64,000 nt of DNA from Pestalotiopsis fici W106-1. Its lineage: Eukaryota; Ascomycota; Sordariomycetes; Amphisphaeriales; Sporocadaceae. The stretch covers positions 2,348,834 to 2,412,833 of the forward strand of contig NW_006917101.1 of the NCBI RefSeq assembly GCF_000516985.1. The letters are read 5' to 3'. The notes beneath the pieces are model-generated. The model was not told where the DNA came from. It made no database searches and worked only from the letters and a program-made list of their open reading frames with translations. This document shows positions 34,865 to 45,929 of this stretch, one piece after another. The stretch's first letter is position 1. Each line of letters starts with the position of its first letter. The position numbers and the translations under genes are program-made.

Positions 34865-35573
34865 TAGAAGTGTGCAAAGAGGACGACGAATGTAAACAAA
34901 CCTGCTACGTAGACTGGTATTTATGCTTTGGTCTCTCGTATCGCACCTGTCTTTGGTAATACCTGAACCCGGGTAGTGCCCTCCATATCAAGCTGCGGTG
35001 CTCCTAGATACAAACGGCGCAACTTCCTTGACGTCAACCTACCACATGGTCCATGGCGAGACCAGTGGCTTCTTCAACGTATCTGCGAGCACAGCGGAAA
35101 GTGGGATTGTGATTGCCGCCTTGTCTTGAGTGAGGTTGCCTCGGTCGAGGTTACCATCTTAGAGGACGCGTGATTCATCTTGAGATAGACGATTGACCAT
35201 GCCACTGTTATTGTCTCTGTTGCTTAGAGGGTCAAATGGCTGAGTAGCTGGTATATGGCCATCATCAATTACGAGCATGCTCTCTGCACATGAATTTCGG
35301 CATGGCATTTCACGTGTATTGGAAAAGGGTATTGATCTGCAAACACGTAGAGTTCGGGCGGTCCAGGAGCCTAGAATCAGGGTCATATACAACACGATAT
35401 AATCTATGCATATTCTCATCTCTAGCATAACCCAGCAAGTATCACGTTGGTGAATCTGAGATATTGCTACGACACGCGAGTTACGTCAACATTCATCGTT
35501 TCAACTCGAAATTATTGATATTGCAACAGAGCAGTCTCTCAACAAGCAAACGGTGAACCAATGGAAAGAAAAT
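34865..35573. other. intergenic
   Basis: About 710 bases between the protease remnant and the synthetase stop. No clear upstream half of the protease is recognised, suggesting that it was lost or has diverged too far. No RNA genes are seen. Confidence 0.45.
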
Positions 35574-38500
35574 TCATTCAAGTGCTGCCGTGTAACCACT
35601 CACAGCAGCAGACCAATTCTCCTTGGTAAGCAGCCACTTGACGATCTCCTCCAACTCCACTGCCACTTCTTGCAGGCCGTCCAGATCAAAGTGTATGCTC
35701 CGAAGATCGATAAAGAAGGTGGTGCCATCGGGCCCTCCTAGGCCAAAGTTGGACGACAGTCCTTGTCGGACTCGCACGATGGAGCTGATGGTCTCAAAGT
35801 TCTGATTGGGGTTCGTGCCGTAAGTGCCCATGCCCGGGACCCAATTGAAGCTGCAGTGGCCGAGTATTTCGAGGAGCATGTTGCCGTCATCACCGAGGGC
35901 GGACATGATCTGGCGGAGGGGCGCCGGAGCGTGCGCCGTCAGATCGAGCTGATCCTTTTGCATTCGTTCCAGAAACTGAAGTACTGTCTCGTCGGGTCGG
36001 TACTCTACCACATTCATGACGGCTTGCATCGTGGGTCCCGAAACATCTGTCGCTTCAAACTGGCCAGTGGCTTCGAGTATCTTCGGCAGGAATGGGAACG
36101 TGGTCCGCGCCGCCTCGTAGTTTGCGAATAAGGCGTGGGAGTGGCCTGTATGGCTGGCAATGAAGAGGGTCAAAGCCGTCTTGGTTACCACCGTTGCCGT
36201 GATCTTGGGATGCAGACGCCGGAACTCGAGAATTGATGGAGCCTCGAAGCTGTAGTGCAACGCATCTTCATCAAAGCTCTTGACCGTGTATTCTTGTGCG
36301 TCGTTTGGCATGATGTAGGGCGGCCAGAGCGCTTTCCTGTGTTGGCCTACGTCCTTGAGTCGCTTGGCGTGCCACTTGACTGCCGCCCTAGCCTCGGCAG
36401 AAGTTCGCTGATTGAAGTGCGAATCGGCCCAGAGCTTGTAATCAAGATGTTCCGACAGTGATGGGGTGCCTTCGAATGACTTGTCGAAATCTGCTCTCCA
36501 TATGAGGGCGCTCGATGCATCAATGACCGCGTGGTCAAGATTCATGATAACACCACACGTCCCCGTTTCTTCCACATCATACAGATCTACACGGACAAGA
36601 GGACCTGGGTAAGCGACTTGATCGCGGTAATCAAGTGACTTGGCGCGCAACTCCGCCGAGGACTTGACGCTGCCACAGTCTCGGAAGATTTTGTCAAAGA
36701 ACTTGTCGTTTTGGCGCATAAGGACATGGAGGGCATCAGTGGAGCCCAAGGCTTCCTTGTCGCTCACCACAAATGATGCCACGACCCTATTGTTCTTGAA
36801 ACTGGCCTCGAAGGCTTTTCGGAGTTGCTGATATTTGTCAGTCGAGGGCCATCAAACTACAAAAAGAAATCACAAGTGAACTTACGATTTTGTCTGCCTT
36901 GGCAGAAATCATTGCAAATTTGAAAGCCCAGCTGTGGAATAGTCCACTTTCGAGCATCACATTGGCAAAATCGTAAGCAGGGACAACATCCTCGACATCA
37001 TCCCAGTCAAGCCCGAGCGTTGAGATGGTGTCGACAATGAGTTTCTTTGTGGGCTCATAGAACTCGGGAACCTCGGTGAGATGAGCCATGTCCTCAACAC
37101 CGGGCGGTCCAACTCTGACCACGCGCTTGTTTTCTTTTCTTCCTGTCCCATCATGCTGCTGTCTTAAAAGTTCAATCTGCCCAGATATCGTGCCCGCTTT
37201 GGTCATCTCGATGAGGGAAAGCGTCTTTCCGGTTCTCCTCTTCACTGTATCTCTGACTCTCATGACGGTGATGCTGTCGGCAAACTCACCAATCTGCGCA
37301 TCTAGCGACAGCTTGCTGGGCTCCAAGCCAACAGCCTTGGCCCAGATGTCTCTGACTTCCTCCACAAGACGCGAGTCGTCCATGGTTGCCGGTCCAGATT
37401 CTTGCGCAGTCCTATGTTTCTTGACCAAAGCCGACAACTTGGTCTTCTGAATCTTTCCCGCCATGGTGCGGGGATAGTCCGTCAATCCCAGATCTTGCAC
37501 CGAGATGACGTCCTCGGGCACATAAATGTTTCCCATGCTCTGGATGACGGCGTCTTGAACCCTTTGGCGCACATCAGCATCGACCTTGCCCAACAAGATT
37601 GCAATCGGCACTTCACCCGCAATGGCGTCGGGCGCGCCGACGATTTGCGGGAGCATGGAGGCAAGATTGTGATCCTTTGCAATGGCTGCCTCTATGGCTG
37701 TAGGCGACATGTTCTCTCCACCTCGGATGATCCTACTTTCGGTCAGTCGCTGCTGTGATAAACTAAATCATACCAGCGCATCCCACTTAGCAGTGAAGAA
37801 CTTACATGTCCTTATAGCGGCCTGTGATAAAGGTGCGACCTTTCTCATCCATGCGGGCCTGGTCGCCGGTCTTGAACCATTCCCGTCCCTCGGCATCGGT
37901 GTAGAAGCTGTCACTGCCGACGTTGTTGATATAGTGCTGAATCGCGGGCGCCGAAGCATGAAGCTCACCGAGCACGTTACGAGGAAGTACCTGGTTGGTT
38001 TCGGGGTCCACGATTCTAATGGTCTGGCCGGGAATCACCCAGCCGCAGGATACCTCGGTTCCGTCAATAATGACCTTTGGGTCACTTTGGGACAGGGACC
38101 GGACAATGACGCCTTCTGTCATGCCGTAGCCGTTCTCGACTCCACGGGCGCCGAGTTCTTCCATACATGATTTGAAGATGTCGGGGCTCAGCACAGACCC
38201 GCCAAACATGACCGACTTGAGATGATCGAGCTTGTACGATGTGTTTGACTTGAGTCCAATGAGAGCAAACATCATGGTGGGAACCAATACGGTCTGAGCA
38301 ATCTTTTCCCGGTGCAGAGTCTTCAACATCACATCGGGCTGGAATGTCGGGCCCGGGTAAATCATGGCGCCGCCGAGTAAGTAGGTCAGAGGTGGCCAGA
38401 GGTGGCCCATGGCGTGGTTGTTGGGCATGACGCCGCAGACGCCGTCGCCGGGCGCTATCTTGACGTCCTTTGCCCTTGACCGCCAGGACTCGATGTTCAT

Positions 38501-39307
38501 GACGGACTCGGGCCACTTGCGGAAACAGCCCTTTGGCATCGACGTGGTACCGCTCGTGAACATTACATAGCTGTCCTGCAGCTTGTCCTTGTCTGCATCG
38601 CCGTTTACTTCGACCATGACAAAGCCGTTGGTCTCTACGCCATTGGCCTTGGCGCCATTGGTCGGTGGCGCCTTCATGATCTCCTCGAATGGCGTCCATC
38701 CTTGACTGTTCTCTGGGGCGGCAACGACAATCTTGAGGCTATCCTGGAACACTCCAAGCTCCTCGAGCGGTTTGATCAGGTCGGGACTTGATGTCACCAC
38801 CGCCGATCTTTTGCCAGGTACTACGGAGCGCGCTGTCTTGATCATGTGGAGGACTTCTTCCCTGTTTGCCAGATTTCTTGGATTGATGGGTACAAACACA
38901 GCCCCGATTTCGGAAGCTGCGTAGCTGCGTGTGTCCATTAGCAGCTCGTCTTTTGTTGATACTACTAATGCATATCCAGGTACTCACTGTGTGATGAGGT
39001 GCTCAGCACCATTGGCGTTGAATGTGAAGAGTGGCATGCCTGGCTTGAGACCGTGTGCCCGTAGACCTGCCATACATCTTTGTATGGCCGTGTCCATGGC
39101 TATATACGACCATCGCAGGTACGGTTTCTGACGATATTCGTCATCGTCCAGTGGTATACTTTCAATCTGGTAGAGATCCGCGGGCTGGTGGACGGCTGCG
39201 AGGGCCAGCTGGCCAGGATATTGACTGACAGATTCCAAAAACATCTCACGCAAAGTGCGGAAGTTTTTGGGCAGAGGCCCACCGTAAGCCTCGCTCAGAT
39301 TCGACAT
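35574..39307 (-). CDS. NRPS-like synthetase: acyl-CoA-ligase-type adenylation, carrier, condensation-like (A-T-C)
   Basis: Four exons (39307-38988, 38924-37806, 37732-36886, 36827-35574) give 1179 aa. The adenylation domain (about 1-590) has FTSGTTSMPKG at about 229-239, NGYGMTEG, WFKTGDQARMDEKGR, GRYKDMIIRGGENMSP and TMAGKIQK. The GGENMSP style belongs to CoA ligases rather than canonical NRPS A domains. A carrier domain follows (about 600-690), with the phosphopantetheine Ser in GEFADSITVMRV. The last 480 residues look like a condensation or acyltransferase domain (VEDVVPAYDF, then NLDHAVIDASS at about 858-868, where the usual HHxxxDG is DHAVIDA, keeping the second His and the Asp). The architecture suggests activation of a carboxylate, tethering, then transfer to an amine or alcohol. 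Substrates are unknown. Confidence 0.85.
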
Positions 39308-41201
39308 ACTGGATATAGTCTGTGGTGGCTTGGGCTATAAATTGTATAGGGATGCTTGGCAAAATGATGACGATGAATATTACTGGCTAATAAATGGGAC
39401 TATACAGAAACCCGCCAGTATTGAATCCTTCGGGAAGAGATATATATAATGTATACAAAAGATTTCTATGTAAAGACCCTGGATCACTTCCATTCTTATT
39501 AGAAACTCCCAACCTAGCACGGCAATAACGGTTTTCGGTCTTTGTCGCTAATTTGATCAATCCGTCCATTGAGCTATCCGAAGCATCCTTGACCGTTGAT
39601 GGTGACCGACTGCTACCTTAGGAAGGGAACGACAGGGCCATACTATAGTAGCGGCCAATGGTGTCGCCGGCTGGGTTGGTTGATATCCATTCTAATGCTC
39701 CATCCCATCTGCCGCAGATGCATCATGCTCCACGTTGTGCTCCACGACGTTGCACGACTTGGTTCTAGCTGCCACATAATCCCCCGCCGAACCCGCCGGC
39801 TTCAGGAGGCAAGCATTCCGGAAAGCACGAAGAAAGCCGCTGGTTGGGCACTAAGAGGGCAGTCAAAAAGCTTACCTTGACATTGGTAGCTCGGGGTTCA
39901 TTTTATAGGGCTCACTCAGCCTAATCTGCCGTGGTTTCTTATTGACGTAACCATAGAGTACCTCATCGGAGCAGAGAATGATGACAGTTTCTTGCTATAA
40001 GCATTGTTGGCAACGCTTTGGGATATCTGACAGGACGATGATGTCTTGGTGGCACTTCTCAAACATAATACAGTAGGTCGGTATTTTTAATGTCCAAGCG
40101 GGCCTGGAAAGTTTCGACTCGTTTTGTCTTACGTTAGCACTATTGAGAAGATTACAATCCCACCGCCGTTGCCCGTGGCCATGGACGGCGGGATTCGAGA
40201 CGCAACCTCCAGAACTCCGAAGCCCTCAGGACCCAGTTTTAGCGGCCGTTACCAAGTCCGCCGGGCTTCCATGGTAGGTAGGTATAACACACAGAGCGTG
40301 GGAGTAGGGTGGGTGGCATGGAAAACAAGCTTTCGATCTATGACGCAGCAATCTAGTTTTGCTCGGGGATCTGATTTCAATAAGCCGCCCCTACACTATC
40401 CTCATTTTATGTATTAGATGATTTGCTTGTCAGACCTAGATCTCTAGTTTCAAACGATATAAGGACTAAGTCATGCGGATCCAGGCCACCACTCCTCCAT
40501 AGTCGATTACGTGTGAGCACTATTACTAAGCCGCTAAGTCGAGGATATTGGGGCAAATACGTATCGCTTTGAATCAAAGGGTTTTATCATCAGGTTATGC
40601 GGAGAAGCTATTGATCTCAAACAATGTGTTGGTGCGACGTAGGCGTTTGGAATTCATGCAAAGGTTGGGCAAGGAATGGGTCATCAAACTGGTTCAGGTG
40701 GTCAAGATTCTCGGTCGGTGGACGGAATAAATTCATTCTGATTAATCTCTTTTCTTGACAAGATCAAAACTACAAATTAGCTTCCGGTAAGACATGCAAG
40801 TCACCTATTTAGGAAACTAGCAAATCCAAACATGTCGTATCCCAATAAACTTGCGGCATGCTACACCTCCTCAAATGTCAGAACACAAGACAAAAAGCAA
40901 TACCTTTCTCCAACCTTCAGATAATACTGATCATGCCATATGAAGCCTCGGCTGCTGGAGACGGCAACTGACGGCGGACCCACAGTACAGCGATCAAAAG
41001 TGGTCTTTTGCCTCTGCAGGACCCTCATGGTTCGAGGACTTTGCCAGAGTAAGTACCTAGTAGGCAGGGAACCAGTTCCGAGCAGATTGAATTGTCCGAT
41101 TTTTACTTCGGAAATAAGCACGCATAAATATGTTTACCGGACAAACAGTGAAGCAAAAATGAAACTGCCGGCTTCCTATACAAGCTCAACGCAATGAAGC
41201 A
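39308..41201. other. 1.9 kb intergenic, synthetase promoter side
   Basis: This is the upstream region of the synthetase and the 3' flank of the 41202 gene. Open frames are under 100 codons and are not supported. A GGTAGGTAGGTA-type motif is near 40274. No transposon ends are recognised. Confidence 0.45.
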
Positions 41202-42191
41202 TCAAATGTCGAGAAATTCATCATCCTGGAGAGGTTTATCCAAGTACACCGGTTTCTTGCCCTTTGCGGCTCGGTGGGCGAATTCTTTGCTGCGGATTTC
41301 AGAGATGGGTGGAAACTCTGAATTCAACTCAGCGTCGGATAAAGACTGTGACTGCTGGTACTCGTCATCATCATCTTGGTTATTCACGACACGAGACGCT
41401 TTCTTTGCGCCGTCTGACTTTCTGCCGCGGGATGCCGGCGTCTGGGGGGTTGTCGACGAGGCTGCCGTCTTTTTTGATGGAGTTGTGACCTTGGGTGGTG
41501 GCTTTTCCGTGGTAGAAGTCTTGGCCCTCTTGCTGGGCGTGGTTGAAATGGCATCAGCTCCTGCGCGCTTGGATTGCGGATTTGTAGGTGTCGAAGGTGT
41601 CGGCGCTGGAGGTGTTTTGCGAGCAGCTGTACGCTCCGTCTGAGTCGGGCTCGGATAGATTACGGACGAAACAGAAATTGTACTGCCTGGCACAGGAGGA
41701 TGGTCAAAGGCAGGCATCGTGACTGAGCGAGCCCGGTTTAGAGGTGAGAGGATATCGCTATCCATGTTGGCCACGGGTGCTCTTGGCTGCAATGGGTTTT
41801 CTGAAGCAGGAGGGCCAGGTAGCATTCGACTTGAAGTTGGCGTCGGCGGAGTCAACAGTCGTCTTGGACCAACAGTCTCGCTAATCAGAGTCTCGGCAAC
41901 TAGCTGATCCATGAGGTTCTCGATGGCCTTGTGGAGCTCTGGCCTCAGCAGGCGAAGAAGTGCCTCGGAGCTCTCCTGGCAGAGGCGGTCCATCTCAAAG
42001 GCAAAGGCCATTGGGTTCTTTTGGTCGTGCATCTTGCTGCGGAGAGTATCATCGCGTGCTTTCTCAAGAGCGCGGATCTCTACCCGAATCATGTCGCCTA
42101 TTGCTTCGAGATGAGCTTGGAACGAGTCGTTGCATCGTTCAATCACGTCTTTCGACCTGGCCGAAGAAACTGCCATGATTTCGGGACTCAT
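41202..42191 (-). CDS. hypothetical protein, helical N-terminus and basic disordered tail
   Basis: A single frame of 329 aa from ATG at 42191 (MSPEIMAVSSARSKDVIE). An upstream in-frame GTG at 42254 is ignored, though a 5' exon cannot be excluded. Residues 10-120 are strongly helical (IGDMIRVEIRALEKARDDTL, then CQESSEALLRLLRPELHKAI), consistent with a coiled-coil or helical-bundle domain. The remainder is Pro/Ser/Thr-rich with clusters of Lys and Arg (TPSKRAKTSTTEKPPPK), and ends with acidic DDDDEYQQ and an LQDDEFLDI tail. The composition fits a nuclear protein with likely phosphorylation sites. I do not recognise the family. It lies between the synthetase and the FAD oxidase but shows no enzymatic feature. 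Confidence 0.7.
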   Translation of the reverse strand: MSPEIMAVSSARSKDVIERCNDSFQAHLEAIGDMIRVEIRALEKARDDTLRSKMHDQKNPMAFAFEMDRLCQESSEALLRLLRPELHKAIENLMDQLVAETLISETVGPRRLLTPPTPTSSRMLPGPPASENPLQPRAPVANMDSDILSPLNRARSVTMPAFDHPPVPGSTISVSSVIYPSPTQTERTAARKTPPAPTPSTPTNPQSKRAGADAISTTPSKRAKTSTTEKPPPKVTTPSKKTAASSTTPQTPASRGRKSDGAKKASRVVNNQDDDDEYQQSQSLSDAELNSEFPPISEIRSKEFAHRAAKGKKPVYLDKPLQDDEFLDI

Positions 42192-43094
42192 GTTGCAAAA
42201 AGAGGAAGTCAAGTTGGGTACTGCAACCGACCGCTGATTTTGGCCAAGCGACACCCCTCTGGTGTACCTGTGACCTGGTGTTAAGATGTAGAGACCGTGT
42301 ATACAAGGGTAGCTATGATATACGCTAACGGGACTTGTGTGAATAACGAGGTCGAATCAGTTGGGTTGGTTATGGAATGAATTCATGTCATGATGATATG
42401 TGTATCTACGCAATAACGAGATGCACACAGACTTGTCATGATAAATAAGTAGGTAGATGAAAAGTGCTGGGAGTCGCTATTGAAGCTCTTGACCCCGACC
42501 GACCGACTGCTCGACCATCATTGGTGCCTGAGACAACAACAACAAGAGGCAGCATTGGAGCAGCCAAGAAATATGCCTCGCTAGACTGTAAAAAGTCATG
42601 CAAGCCAGGGCTATCTACACCACCTTTACGGCGACAAATTCATGCTTTGATAAAGAAAAGCCAATGGACTTATTCAAATTGTCTTGAATATTGGACAAGA
42701 AAACGCGGAGGCCTCGCATCTCTTGCTGTCGAGGTCAAGAAAACTGTCCCGACAGTCTGGTATAGCCGCGCAGAATGGCTGAGCCTGCATGGACCGGGGG
42801 GCACCTGAAACTCATAGTTCTGAAAGCTGAAGACCAACGTACATGACAACCTTGCACAAGCAGCAGATCAGTTCCATTTTATCGCAAGGCAGAATTAACG
42901 CGGCTGGCAATGTCAATACAACGGGAGTTACGCCTGTCTGCTGTGTACTTGCAATCAGGCTGTCGCGCAAGAAAGACTACGTGCTTCATCACTTGAAAAG
43001 ACAGCATTTGCATTGTCCATTTCCGACACATTTCTCTTATGCATGTAGTGTCATTTTCTGGAAGACATTGAATGCTCGACTATAATGCCTTCTG
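42192..43094. other. intergenic
   Basis: About 900 bases between two minus-strand genes, mainly the upstream region of the 41202 gene. Frames of 80-114 codons are seen on the plus strand without family features. Nothing else is recognised. Confidence 0.45.
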
Positions 43095-44618
43095 TCAAAA
43101 CACCGACCCCGAGACGCCCTTGCTCAGCTTGGCGAGTCGCTCCTCAGTGAGCTCAAAGCACTCGGGGAGACCAGTATCTGTCCAAGATCCTCCGAGCACC
43201 AGCTTAGTAACCCCAGGAGCACACGTAAAGATACGGGCCATGCCTACATAACAAAACGTCAGCTTGGCATTTTGAATCAAGGAATCCGAAATTTGACTTA
43301 CCGTGACCGTTGAAACCTGCGCAGACCCACTGACCGGGCGACCCTGGTACCGCGCCGATGAACGGCACAGAGTCCGGCGTCATACCAATGATGCCCGTCC
43401 ACGTATGTATCAGGCCTTCACCATGCCGGAGCTTTGACGCATCGCACTCGGGGAAGCACTTGGACCAGTGGGCGATCGAGTCGTCTCGGACCTCGTCGTT
43501 GAATTCAGTGTCGCTGGAAAGCAGACGGCTGTCCAGGGCTGCTTTGCTAATCTTGGGGTTATCGCGGGAAGCGCCGAGAATAATGATCCCGTCCGGACGC
43601 CTAGGAGCCACGGAATAAAAGTGCTTCAAAGAATGCCTGAGGGACATTGTATTTTTCAGAATATTCGATCCCGTCAGCGATGGCGGCGGGACAAAAGCGT
43701 GTGCTTGTGCCCTGTTTGGGGTGACAAAGGAAGAGAGCTGGGGTAGCAGGTGCGGCGCAAAGGCATTTGTACAGTGTATCACACTGGCTGCTTGAACGAC
43801 GCCGCGCGCAGTTGTGATATCCCATGAAGGGCCACCGTCCGCCACTGTCGCCGCCGTGATTGACGTCGCTGGGCAGTGCGTAAAGAGCTTGGCTCCCTTT
43901 TCGATTGCGCGGGAGAGAAGCCACTGAGCCAGTTTGGCTGGATGACTCGAGCCGGCAGGCCATTCATACGCGGTGACGGCCTGGGCGATGCGTGTCTTTT
44001 GTTTTGCCTCGTCGCCCTCGTAGAACTTGACGTGCGACACGTCTCCGCCAGCCTCTTGGAACTCCTTGAAGCTCTGCGCGTTGAAGTCTGCAAACTCCCG
44101 AGTCAAACAGACGTCAAAGGTCGTCGTTGGATTGAAGTCGCAGTCGACACCGTGCTGCTTGACAAATTCATCCACCTTGTGGAACACGGTCCGCTCATTG
44201 GCAATGATCTTGAGTGCTTGGTCTTTTCCGTGCACGCGCTGGTACACTTGAAATCCGCGGAATGCATCTGGCCAAGGCGTTTAGTATGGGCCGTCGGATT
44301 TCCATCTTGGGTGATCCAAAGTGCTCGCTCACCTGGTCGAACATGTCCAGCGTTCCTCGAGCTGGCTCCGCTCGCAGCCTCTCGTGCCTCTAGAATGACG
44401 ATATCCTCGCCAGAAACCCCGGCGCTGATCAACTCAAACGATGTAAGGGCGCCCGAGATTCCCGAGCCAATTATCACATATTTGGACCTTGATGGCACCT
44501 GCTCATTCTCATTAACGTTCAAGTATGGAAATGATCGTGTAGTCTGTTGCCAGAACGAGAGGCATGGGTTGGGCACCGGGAGCCCGCTCCGCTCTTCTCC
44601 ATTGGCAAGCGAACCCAT
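43095..44618 (-). CDS. FAD-dependent oxidoreductase, DAO family
   Basis: Three exons (44618-44333, 44267-43302, 43243-43095) give 466 aa. The dinucleotide motif KYVIIGSGISGALTSFEL is near residue 45, then VILEAREAASGASSRNAGH, the Rossmann and following loop typical of DAO oxidoreductases. The middle has EWPAGSSHPAKLAQWLLSRA and a substrate-side TTARGVVQAASVIHCTNAFAP. The C-terminal GFNGHGMARIFTCAPGVTKL completes the FAD fold across the last junction. Relatives oxidise amines or amino acids (for example gamma-glutamylputrescine oxidase), releasing hydrogen peroxide. The gene could tailor a product of the nearby synthetase or catabolise an amine. No signal peptide or peroxisomal targeting tail is clear. 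Confidence 0.88.
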
Positions 44619-45929
44619 GACTGGTGAAGCTAACAAGTGTTTAATAGACTGTATTTTCACGATTATCGCAGGTCTTGCTTGGCATCGACGTAGGAAGACA
44701 CCCTTCACTTATTTAGGTTATTCGGCGATATTTTGACCACCGATGGAATTGGAACATGATGCGTTTTGTCGTTATACCCGGCTGTCCGATGCAGGCCTTG
44801 GCAAGAAGGAATGCGTGTTCGGCGGACCCAGCAAGCACGGCGACAGTGGACTGTCTGTCTGTTAGTATGTCGGTCGGAGAGGCCCGAATCCCGACCCGAG
44901 TGCTAATGAGTGAGTACTAGTACCCGACCATTTAGAGGCGGGCGTACTGTTCCGTGAGTGCTAGGGAGATAACATAATAGTGGATGGGGGGAGCCCCCGA
45001 CTCGCGCGCAGACGTATGATGAGATACGTACATAGCTATTCACGACTACCTACATATTCAATACAATTCTTGCGATATGATGGAAAAGGTAAAACTTCTA
45101 CTCGAGCAATTATGTCTCAATTGTGGTCTTGACAGTGACAGAGTCGCGATGGGTGAATCCTCAGTACAGCGAGCGGAGAGTACCTGGCAAATCGCTATGA
45201 CCCCACGGGGAACCCAAAATACACTGCTGTTTGCAAGGTGCCTAGGTATGTAGTACTGCTGCCAGACAAATTGCAACTTCTCGCCGGCGACTTTTGAGCC
45301 ATTCCGATCGTAGACTCTTTGAGATTTTGTGACAGTTATTAAGGATCGCTGATAACAAAATACTTCTAATAAATGCCTCCGTGACTGGCCGGCCACTGAG
45401 CCATCCAAGATAAGTACGTAAGAGACTCGGCCGGGTCATACAATCTCGCTAGGGGACGGACGATCCTTGGTGGGGTCGGCGGCTTCTTGAACCGATAACG
45501 AGCGGCGACAAAGGCGTAGCAGATCCAATGTTACCCTATCGTGCAGTGCTGAGTCGCCCATACGTAACGACGTGCCACCCCCGAGCGTGGGCAGGCAGAT
45601 AACCGGTCATTCATTTTACCAGCCCTGATACTGCCCAGATAATGAATATAGTACAGGCTCGTTCAACTCCAAACTGTCGTTGCGGGAAAACCCCGTGACT
45701 AAAATCGGTCTTGGCACCCAAACTCTTTTTTTCCTGTGATCCGTTATAAGACAGGTGACTTGGGACCCCCTCTTCTGAAAAGTGACGGCAACGTGTTACG
45801 AGGGGTTTGCTTCTATTGCGACTTTGTCAACGTACCACACCTCGCCCAGAGCCAGGCGCCAAGCAAGACGACGGAGCCACCTACAAGAGAGAGAAACAGG
45901 GACAAGGAGCAGCGCGTGCTAGTCCAGTC
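44619..45929. promoter_or_regulatory. 1.3 kb divergent promoter region, FAD oxidase / MFS
   Basis: The two genes start at 44618 (minus) and 45930 (plus), so this region holds both promoters. CCTAGGTATGTAG-like sequence lies at about 45240. No coding sequence is supported. The shared promoter space suggests that oxidase and carrier may be co-regulated. Confidence 0.45.

Noticed and set aside
42192..42254. Longer N-terminus for the 41202 gene starting at 42254
   Set aside because: The upstream start would be a GTG; the first ATG in frame is at 42191.
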